In this document: one piece after another, positions 25,182-31,673 of the stretch
Numbering within the stretch: the stretch's first letter is position 1
How the letters are laid out: each line of letters starts with the position of its first letter
Assembly: GCA_035536185.1 (NCBI GenBank)
Contig: DATLOM010000021.1
Coordinates: forward strand, 62,001 to 126,000
Source of the DNA: GCA-2861595 sp035536185
GTDB taxonomy: Bacteria > Actinomycetota > Acidimicrobiia > Acidimicrobiales > GCA-2861595
DNA: 64,000 nucleotides
Reading direction: 5' to 3'
Position numbers and translations under genes: made by a program
The notes under the pieces: generated by a model
Told to the model about the DNA's origin: nothing
The model's input: the letters and a program-made list of their open reading frames with translations, nothing else
Databases searched by the model: none

Positions 25182-26629
25182 AGCAGGATGACGTGGTCGT
25201 CCCGACGGTGCCGGGTCGTACCGGTGGCGTCGAACACCAGCGGCGAGGATGCGACGACCGTGTCGTAGTCGACGTCGGAGTGGGCCGTGAGGATGACCAC
25301 GCAATCGGCGGCGGCGAGAAGGTCTGCGTCGAGCGGGACCGAGTGCAGCAGCCGCTCGTGATCTTCGGCCTCCGGCCCTCCTCGGGGCGCGTCTCCCGCC
25401 CGCCTGCTGCTCAGGTTCACCGACGTGACATGGTCGTCGTGGTAGACGCAGTCGGCGCCGGCGTCGAGCAGGTGACGCAGGACCCGGAGCGCAGGAGACT
25501 CCCGCACGTCGTCCACTCCTGCCTTGTAGGCCAGGCCCAGCACCACGACCCGGGCTCCCCGGAGCGGCTTTCCCATCCCGTTGAGCGCCTCGCCGATGCG
25601 ACTGGCCACGTAGGCGGGCATGCGGTTGTTGACCGAGCGGGCGTGCTCTATGAACCCGATGCCGAACCCGAGGCGCTGCTCCACCTTCCAGGAGAGATAG
25701 CTCGGGTCGATGGCGATGCAGTGGCCGCCCACACCGGGCCCGGGCCAGAACGGGAGGTAGCCGAAAGGCTTGGTGGCGGCCGCGTCGAGGGCCTCCCAGA
25801 TGTCGACGCCGATGGCCGATGCGATGGTGGCGAGCTCGTTCACGAGGGCGATGTTCACCTGGCGGAAGGTGTTCTCGATCAGCTTCACCATCTCTGCATT
25901 TCGGGTCGACGAGACCGGCACGACATGGTCCACCACCGCGCCGTAGAAGCGGCAGGCCAGGTCGGTGGCCATGGCGCCGAGGCCGGCGACGATCTTCGGC
26001 GTCTCCCGTACGGAACGACCGCTGCCAGGATCGATGCGCTCCGGTGAATAGCCGAGGGCGAAATCCCGGCCGGCGACCAAACCACCCCTTTCGAGGATCG
26101 GGCGCACCAGATCCTCGGTGGTGCCCGGATAGGTCGTCGACTCGAGGACGATCAACTGACCCGGCCGCAAGATCCGAGCGATGTCTCCGGCCGCGGCCCT
26201 CACCAGGGACAGGTCGGGCCCGCCGTCCCGGAGGGGAGTGGGAACTGCGATCACGATGACGTCGGCCGCGACGAGCACGCGGTGGTCGGTAGTGAACTGG
26301 ACCTGTTCCAGGGCCGTCAAGTCCTCTCCGCTCACGTCCCCCACGTATGAACAGCCGGTGCGCAGTGCCTGCACCTTGGCCCGGTCGGTGTCCAGCCCGA
26401 TCACCGCAAAGCCTTCTTTGCCGGCGGCGACGAGCAGCGGAAGACCGACATAACCAAGCCCCACCACCGCAACCATGGCCGTCCGGTCGTCGATCCGGTC
26501 CGCCAGGCCGCCCAGCGGGCTCAGGTCCGGGTGGCCGCCGAGCGCCTGCCCATCGTCATCGCCCAGCTCCAGCCGGGTCGCGTCACCGGCATCGACCTCT
26601 CTGGGCACGGTCAGCTGCGTAGGGGTCAT
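25178..26629 (-). CDS. UDP-sugar 6-dehydrogenase (UDP-Glc/UDP-GlcNAc type)
   Basis: 483 aa, ATG with AAAGGA upstream. NAD-binding VAVVGLGYVGLPLLVAAGKE, VIVIAVPTP, STTYPGTTEDLV, and catalytic cysteine in PGVGGHCIAIDP. The last motif is that of the WecC/WbpA/TviB branch, so UDP-N-acetylhexosamine uronate is as likely as UDP-glucuronate. First gene of the operon; supplies uronic-acid nucleotide for the GT2 synthase. The first 45 residues are an unusual disordered extension. Confidence 0.92.
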   Translation of the reverse strand: MTPTQLTVPREVDAGDATRLELGDDDGQALGGHPDLSPLGGLADRIDDRTAMVAVVGLGYVGLPLLVAAGKEGFAVIGLDTDRAKVQALRTGCSYVGDVSGEDLTALEQVQFTTDHRVLVAADVIVIAVPTPLRDGGPDLSLVRAAAGDIARILRPGQLIVLESTTYPGTTEDLVRPILERGGLVAGRDFALGYSPERIDPGSGRSVRETPKIVAGLGAMATDLACRFYGAVVDHVVPVSSTRNAEMVKLIENTFRQVNIALVNELATIASAIGVDIWEALDAAATKPFGYLPFWPGPGVGGHCIAIDPSYLSWKVEQRLGFGIGFIEHARSVNNRMPAYVASRIGEALNGMGKPLRGARVVVLGLAYKAGVDDVRESPALRVLRHLLDAGADCVYHDDHVTSVNLSSRRAGDAPRGGPEAEDHERLLHSVPLDADLLAAADCVVILTAHSDVDYDTVVASSPLVFDATGTTRHRRDDHVILL

Positions 26630-26874
26630 GCGGTCCTTTCACCGGCGCAGGGATGTCACGCACAGTGAGATTCGGTCCCCCTCTTTGCCGACTTGAGCAG
26701 CGGTTAAGGCCCGTCCGCAATCGGTACTTTGCCGCTTTCGACGCGCCGACCGCGGTACGAGGTTTCGGTCCGAGCCCTCGTGCGCTTTGGCGCGGTGACT
26801 ATGTCCTCGACGGTTTGGCCACCGTTGACCGCGCGATGCGGTCGCGCTGACTTGACGTTGACTGCAGAGAACCG

Positions 26875-27903
26875 CTACTGAAGCAGACGCTCGGTCGCTT
26901 CTTGGATCGCAGCGTAAAGCTCGCCGACTCCTCCGGTCTCCTCGTAATCGGCAGCGGCCTCGGCGAGAACATACACTCTTTGGGCGGACTCAGCGAGTGC
27001 CTCACGGCCGATATCGTCCTGGCTTGCTGCCAACGTTGTTCGCAGGGCCAAGGCGATCGTCTCGGATGCCGCTACGGCGAGTTCGGACTCGGGTGTGACC
27101 TGTAGTAGTTCGGTCAATGCGCTCGCGAGTTCCGCAAGAGCGGCCATCCGTTGCTGCTGAGCGCCGAGCCGCGTCTGCTCCGCGAACCATCCGATGAAAT
27201 CTTCGAAGGCGAGCCGTTGCGATTCATCGGGCCGCGGAAGCGTGATTGAGTGCTCATCGCCTGCGCCGGGCGACCAGACAGCTTCGCCAGAGAAGTGGAG
27301 CTGGTTCTCACCGAGAAGGTGAGCGGCCCACCACTTCGCATTGGAGTCGCCATGGATACCGTGGAGCGCCTGCAGCTGCTCCTTCTTCTGGGTCTTCTTC
27401 GGTTCGGACCACCGCCACCAAAATTGCTCAGGGTCGAATAGCAGGTCAGCTGGGTCACCAACCAGCAGCCGTTCGAAGTAGACGATGTCATGAGCGCGAA
27501 CAACGACCCGTGCGTAACCGATCTCGTCGAGCCGATAGAGGCGCATGCTCTCGTGCACGTGCTCGTTGCAGAAGTTGATAACCGCACGTCCGAGCGCTTG
27601 TACTCCCTCGTCCGACTCGTGCGACGCTTGGATGAGCGACGCGGCGTTCGGGATCTTTGCTCGTTTCCATGTGACGGGCGTGTCCTGCTTCGTGGACTTG
27701 ACCTGCCAACCGTAACCACCTTCCTGCGCGACGACGTCGATGAAGTCGTATGTGTTCAGAACCTCGCCCTCCCGGACGCGAGCGAGAACGGTCTCGGCGT
27801 ACGCGCCGGGGATGCTCGCGGCAGCGAAGGGTAGGCGGAAGTAGTTCTGCAGAAGCTCGCCGATGCGCTCAAGCTGGTCGCTCGTGGAGTAGACACGACT
27901 CAC
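26875..27903 (-). CDS. Probable type II restriction endonuclease
   Basis: 342 aa, GTG start overlapping the controller gene by GTGA. Near residue 60, FIDVVAQEGGYGWQVKST has the D...QxK form of the PD-(D/E)xK nuclease core. The C-terminal half is helical. Identity rests mainly on position next to a C protein and a DNA methyltransferase; its recognition site is unknown. Confidence 0.75.
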   Translation of the reverse strand: MSRVYSTSDQLERIGELLQNYFRLPFAAASIPGAYAETVLARVREGEVLNTYDFIDVVAQEGGYGWQVKSTKQDTPVTWKRAKIPNAASLIQASHESDEGVQALGRAVINFCNEHVHESMRLYRLDEIGYARVVVRAHDIVYFERLLVGDPADLLFDPEQFWWRWSEPKKTQKKEQLQALHGIHGDSNAKWWAAHLLGENQLHFSGEAVWSPGAGDEHSITLPRPDESQRLAFEDFIGWFAEQTRLGAQQQRMAALAELASALTELLQVTPESELAVAASETIALALRTTLAASQDDIGREALAESAQRVYVLAEAAADYEETGGVGELYAAIQEATERLLQ

Positions 27904-28133
27904 AGTCCCGCCTCGGCGAGGAGTTCGCTCGCACTACATGAGAGCCCGAGCGCGAGGTGGGCGAGTGTGGTGACGGTCGGATTGCGGATCCCGCGCTCGA
28001 CCGCTCCAATGTACGTCCGGTGGAGTCCGCACCTCTCGGCGAGTTGCTCCTGGCTGAGACCGCTGGAATGCCTCCGGGACGCGATAATCCCACCAACCGC
28101 CGTGAGTACCGCCTGCCTGTCGACGCTCGCCAC
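27900..28133 (-). CDS. Restriction-modification controller (C) protein
   Basis: 77 aa, close to the usual C-protein length. Xre-type HTH: LSQEQLAERCGLHRTYIGAV followed by ERGIRNPTVTTLAHLALGL. C proteins delay endonuclease expression after entry into a new host. C-box-like repeats lie directly upstream, and its stop overlaps the endonuclease start. Confidence 0.85.
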   Translation of the reverse strand: MASVDRQAVLTAVGGIIASRRHSSGLSQEQLAERCGLHRTYIGAVERGIRNPTVTTLAHLALGLSCSASELLAEAGL

Positions 28134-28147
28134 TTCGCCAGCCCAAC

Positions 28148-28177
28148 AGACTGCAGTCTATGAGTCTACAGTCTATG
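28148..28177 (-). promoter_or_regulatory. C-box-like operator of the R-M system
   Basis: A perfect 12-bp palindrome AGACTGCAGTCT (28148-28159) followed by direct repeats CAGTCTATG (28154-28162 and 28169-28177). GACT/AGTC half-sites are the hallmark of C-protein operators. It lies 15-44 bp upstream of the C gene GTG (28133), where it would control C and R together. Confidence 0.65.
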
Positions 28178-28195
28178 CGTAACAAGCACCTGCCC

Positions 28196-29323
28196 CTACT
28201 TGACGAGTCGGGCCCTGACGGAGCCAGCGATTGCAGCGGCCAGCAGGGCAGGCACCGCGTTGCCAACCTGGCGGCAACGGGCCGTCTTCCCTCCGATGAA
28301 CCGAACGTTGTCGTCAAACGATTGCAGGCGCGCGGCCTCCCGAACAGTGATCGTTCGGGCGTCGTACGGGTGGTAGAACATGCCGCTGCCCGGGTGGTAC
28401 ATCCAGGTCGTGATCGTGAGAGCGGGGATGTCCCACGCCATCCGGCGATAAGCGCTTCCGTAGCCGCTCTTCGGCGCCAGGTGTGGCGGCAGTTTCTCAG
28501 CCCCGTCTCCTTCGCCGAGGTACGTGAGGCGCTCCCGCTGCACCTCGCTCATCCGCCAAGCGTGGTGTTCCGTGAGCTCGGAGACGCCGACCCGGCGCTC
28601 CTTCTGGTACGTGGTCGTCGGCTCTCGCCGGTACGACGTCCAAGTTTCGCCTTCGCCAAGTCCGGCGAGGTCACCGATGGCATCTCGGATCGTACGGTAG
28701 GGCTCGAGCGGGAAGAGACCGTCGTCCATGCTCTCGCCGTGAGACTTCGCAGGCAGGGCGATCGGCCCCGCCCGCGCGGCCAGGATGATCGCCCGACGCC
28801 GGCGCTGAGGTACTCCGTAGTCAGCAGCGTTCAAGACCCCGGCGGACATCGAGTAGCCCAAGTCGCCCAGGCGGCTCTCGATCTCGGTGGCGAAGCGGCC
28901 TTGCTCCTTGATCAGGAGTTCCGGGACGTTCTCGATGACGATGGCTCGCGGCCGAAGCTCCTCGACGAATCGCAAGTACTCCTTGAACAGGTAGTTCCGC
29001 GGGTCGTCGACAAACGCGCCGGCTACGTGGCGTCGAGCGCGATTCTTAGAGAACCCCTGGCAAGGAGGCCCCCCGACAAGGACGTCGAGTTCCCCCTTCC
29101 GGAGCCCGAGATCATCCAGCACTCGCTCACTCGGCAAGTCTTCGATCGGGCCGGACCATGTCAACGCGTCCTGGTGGTTGAGCTTGAATGCCTCCAACGC
29201 CGCGTCATCGAAGTCGTTCCCACCGACGACAATGAAGCCGGCGGCCTCGAAGCCAGTGGAGAGACCTCCGCAGCCGCAGAAGAGGTCGAGGACCTTCAGA
29301 CCCATGCTCTCGATGTTACTCAT
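28196..29323 (-). CDS. C5-cytosine DNA methyltransferase
   Basis: 375 aa with the ordered motifs: I DLFCGCGGLSTGF, IV GGPPCQGFS (catalytic Cys), VI ENVPELL, VIII QRRRRAIIL, a target-recognition region, X GNAVPALLA. Transfers methyl from SAM to C5 of cytosine. Protects the host from the neighbouring endonuclease; the adjacent Vsr fits repair of deaminated 5-methylcytosine. Confidence 0.95.
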   Translation of the reverse strand: MSNIESMGLKVLDLFCGCGGLSTGFEAAGFIVVGGNDFDDAALEAFKLNHQDALTWSGPIEDLPSERVLDDLGLRKGELDVLVGGPPCQGFSKNRARRHVAGAFVDDPRNYLFKEYLRFVEELRPRAIVIENVPELLIKEQGRFATEIESRLGDLGYSMSAGVLNAADYGVPQRRRRAIILAARAGPIALPAKSHGESMDDGLFPLEPYRTIRDAIGDLAGLGEGETWTSYRREPTTTYQKERRVGVSELTEHHAWRMSEVQRERLTYLGEGDGAEKLPPHLAPKSGYGSAYRRMAWDIPALTITTWMYHPGSGMFYHPYDARTITVREAARLQSFDDNVRFIGGKTARCRQVGNAVPALLAAAIAGSVRARLVK

Positions 29324-29340
29324 AGTCGCTCTCCAGGTTC

Positions 29341-29802
29341 GTGGACCTACGCCCGCTCTGCGCGAGGTGTCAGGGCGCCGTGAGGACTAGGCGCCGATCA
29401 GCGGCCGCTATCTCGGCGGCGATGCGTGGGAGCCGACGTCGTGACACCCGGCCCGAGTTGGCATTGCGGCAAGAGCTCCATCGTCGTGGCCTGCGGTACG
29501 GGGTGGACCGCCCCGTTGTCGCCGGAGCTGTACGCGTGCGCCCGGATGTCGTGTTCCCGCGTGTGCGCGTCGCTGTGTTTGTGGACGGGTGCTGGTGGCA
29601 CCGGTGTCCGGTCCACGGTCGAGAGCCCGAACGAAACCTTGATTACTGGACCCCGAAGTTTGAGAGGAACATCCTTCGGGACCGTCGAGTCGACGCAGCG
29701 CTTGAGGCTGACGGGTGGACCGTCATCCGGATCTGGGAACACGAGTCGGCCGGTGACGGCGCCGATCTCGTCGAAACTGTCATCCATCGAGAAGCGCGGT
29801 AG
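29341..29802 (+). CDS. vsr: Very-short-patch repair endonuclease (Vsr)
   Basis: 153 aa from GTG 29341; a start at GTG 29380 would give 140 aa, nearer the family norm. Motifs RRRDTRPELALRQELHRRGL, VRPDVVF (catalytic Asp), VFVDGCWWHRCPVHG and the basic N...RD region are typical. Vsr nicks T:G mismatches arising by deamination of 5mC in the methyltransferase site. Divergent from the methyltransferase. Confidence 0.93.
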   Translation: MDLRPLCARCQGAVRTRRRSAAAISAAMRGSRRRDTRPELALRQELHRRGLRYGVDRPVVAGAVRVRPDVVFPRVRVAVFVDGCWWHRCPVHGREPERNLDYWTPKFERNILRDRRVDAALEADGWTVIRIWEHESAGDGADLVETVIHREAR

Positions 29803-29805
29803 ACG

Positions 29806-30102
29806 GTGGACACACGCTTCTGCGACCCAATCCGGAGGCGCGATGTGCTGGAGGTTGTGTATCGCGGTACGACGCGAGTCGTCGAGCCCCATGGCCATGG
29901 CATCACCAGATCCGGGATGGAGGTCGTTCTCGTTTACCAGCGAGCCGGCGCGAGCAAGTCGGGGCGGGCGGAGGGTTGGAAGACGCTGCACGCCTCGGAC
30001 ATCGAGGCGGTGCGATTGCTCGGCACGAGGTTCCTGCGCGTGCGGGAAGATGCCGACCCGGACGCGCGAGAACTCGGAACGGTGCACTGCTTCGCCGGCT
30101 AG
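29806..30102 (+). CDS. Small WYL-like protein after vsr
   Basis: 98 aa, GTG 3 nt after the vsr stop. VLEVVYRGTTRVVEPHGHGI, VVLVYQ, GWKTLHASDIEAV and a final F.R pattern resemble the core of WYL/ligand-sensing SH3-like domains without an HTH. Coupling to vsr suggests a role with the R-M module; function unknown. Confidence 0.6.
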   Translation: MDTRFCDPIRRRDVLEVVYRGTTRVVEPHGHGITRSGMEVVLVYQRAGASKSGRAEGWKTLHASDIEAVRLLGTRFLRVREDADPDARELGTVHCFAG

Positions 30103-30562
30103 CAACGCTGGATCGGACATGGCTCGATCGTAAGCTTGGGGTGTGACCCTCTGGGCGAGCGGTCGTTTGGGGCTACTGGAAGGGGAGCTGGCCAGGGCCT
30201 CTACAGCTCCAACCCTGTTCGCTTGACATCCGGATCCTGCTTTGCGAGACAGGGGTCGTCGTCAGGGGCCGAGCTGCCTCCGTGGCGGCGGTACGGTCGG
30301 CGACTACCGGGTGTTGTACAGGCCGGTGGAGCAAGGCCTGTGGGTGGAACGCATCGTTGATCGGCGTGACCTCGACCGAGCCGCAGCAACCCCGTGAGGT
30401 CCTGCGCCCGTGTGACGGGCGGCCTCGCCAGTCTCTCTGGTCGTCCGCCGTGCCCGCTACGTACCCGTAGCGACGGAAAATCCGGGTAAATCTCAGTTTC
30501 TGGCGGACACCGCCAGGACTGTCCTCACGCCACTTGACCTGCGGTTATGCCGTTTCCGGGAG
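30103..30562. other. Gap between R-M module and tRNA-Ile
   Basis: No coding frame with family signal on either strand. A TTGACA (30224) without a good -10 is present. This is the DNA immediately 3' of tRNA-Ile, where an integration junction would be expected, but I see no long repeat of the tRNA end. Confidence 0.4.
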
Positions 30563-30636
30563 TGGGGCTAGATGGAGTCGAACCATCGACCTCAGCATTA
30601 TCAGTGCTGCGCTCTAACCAGCTGAGCTATAGCCCC
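30563..30636 (-). tRNA. tRNA-Ile(GAT)
   Basis: Minus strand: acceptor GGGGCTA (30636-30630) with TAGCCCC (30570-30564), discriminator A. D-arm TAGCTCAGCTGGTTAGAGC, anticodon stem CAGCA/TGCTG, loop CTGATAA with anticodon GAT, T-arm GATGGTTCGACTCCATC. CCA not encoded. Lies downstream of gyrA and the DUF3566 gene as in mycobacteria. Its 3' end faces the accessory interval. Confidence 0.95.
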
Positions 30637-30674
30637 GAGGGAGAGCCGAGGCTACACGAGGGCTATCGGCGATC

Positions 30675-31052
30675 TCAGACTGTGGTGCGGCGGGCGGGCT
30701 CCTCTTCGAGCACGGCGACCTCGATCCCGCCGACCACGTCGGAGGTGAGGTTGTAGATCACGGCCATGAGGACGTTGAAGCCCGATCCCATCAGCACCAG
30801 GACGAGGCCGCCGATGAGGGTCGAGCGGAAGATGAGGGCGCCGTTGATCTCGAAGGTCTGGAAGGCGAACAGCTCCTTGATGAAGCGCTCGAAGTTGTCG
30901 ATGACGCCGGTGGTCGACGCCGCCGCCCACAGCAGCAACCCGGCAACCAGCGACACCACCAACAGGCACAGGTAGAACAGCACCGAGAACCGGAGGACCG
31001 TCCAGGGGTCGACTCTGCGGAGGATGCGCCGCACTCGCCGGCCCTGCGCCAC
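30675..31052 (-). CDS. DUF3566 transmembrane protein
   Basis: 125 aa from GTG 31052, 4 nt after the upstream stop; a longer frame overlaps that gene. Two membrane spans (VLFYLCLLVVSLVAGLLLWA and LIFRSTLIGGLVLVLMGSGF) with RRVDPWTVLRFS before the first and YNLTSDVVGGIEV after the second, the DUF3566 pattern. Conserved downstream of gyrA across actinobacteria; exact function not established. Confidence 0.88.
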   Translation of the reverse strand: MAQGRRVRRILRRVDPWTVLRFSVLFYLCLLVVSLVAGLLLWAAASTTGVIDNFERFIKELFAFQTFEINGALIFRSTLIGGLVLVLMGSGFNVLMAVIYNLTSDVVGGIEVAVLEEEPARRTTV

Positions 31053-31056
31053 TCGT

Positions 31057-31614
31057 TCACGGTAGTCCGTGCGGGCACAGCTCGAAGTGGACCGGGTGGG
31101 CCTGCGGGTGCGGGCGGCACAATCCGGCCTGAGAGGCCATGGGCGCCAGCCGAGCCACCACCCATGGCGCGACGTCGACGGCGAGGCCGGAGAGGTGGTG
31201 GGCCCGCCCCGGATCGCCGGCGGCGGGTCTGACCACGGGGACCGGCCGGCCCAGGATCTGTTCGGCCCTGGCCAGGGCGGCCCGAAGCCCCGGGGCCACG
31301 CCCGCGGGCCCGGTGGGCACCGGGGGTCGGCGCCGGGCCCGCGCCGAAGCACGGGCGCCACCCAGCTCCACCTCGACCCGAACGTCGAGCCCCAGCTCCT
31401 CGTATCGGGTCATGCGCGCCCCGTTGGCCTTCGCCGACACCCGCGCGGCATCACGGCCGGCTGCCGCGCCGGCCAGCGCCGCGGCGTCGGCCGCGGTGAC
31501 TGCCTGGGCCCGGGCGACAGCGGCGCCACCGAGGCGGCCCAGCACGAGGCACCCCACGCCTGCTGCCACCACCATCACTGCCACCAGGGGCAGCACCTGT
31601 CCGCGCTCTTCCAT
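31057..31614 (-). CDS. Tad-like N-terminus fused to VanY/M15-type domain
   Basis: 185 aa. The start GQVLPLVAVMVVAAGVGCLV is the processing/anchor segment typical of Tad pilus-like proteins. The C-terminal 80 residues contain HLSGLAVDV and HFEL, the zinc-ligand pattern HxxGxAxD...HxE of M15 (VanY-type) D,D-carboxypeptidases. The combination would display a small peptidase outside the membrane. It sits between gyrA and DUF3566, where mycobacteria have no such gene. Confidence 0.65.
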   Translation of the reverse strand: MEERGQVLPLVAVMVVAAGVGCLVLGRLGGAAVARAQAVTAADAAALAGAAAGRDAARVSAKANGARMTRYEELGLDVRVEVELGGARASARARRRPPVPTGPAGVAPGLRAALARAEQILGRPVPVVRPAAGDPGRAHHLSGLAVDVAPWVVARLAPMASQAGLCRPHPQAHPVHFELCPHGLP

Positions 31615-31673
31615 GACTCCACCTTTCGATCAATTACCGCGAAGGGGGGGAAGAGCTGGTGAGAGAGGGCGAC

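Larger units (their letters stand above)
14918..30562. mobile_element. Accessory interval between tRNA-Ala and tRNA-Ile
   Basis: 15.6 kb separating two tRNA genes that are neighbours in mycobacteria, inside an otherwise conserved gene order. Composite: lower-GC segments at about 15.5-19.5 kb and 26.7-30.5 kb flank a 20-26.6-kb part with core-like composition. No integrase, transposase or clear att repeats were seen, so the mechanism of gain is not shown. The 3' end of tRNA-Ile faces the interval. Confidence 0.55.

Noticed and set aside
30165..30180. TGGGGCTA resembling the tRNA-Ile 3' end, as a possible att repeat
   Set aside because: Only 8 bp match before the sequences diverge; expected by chance in GC-rich DNA.
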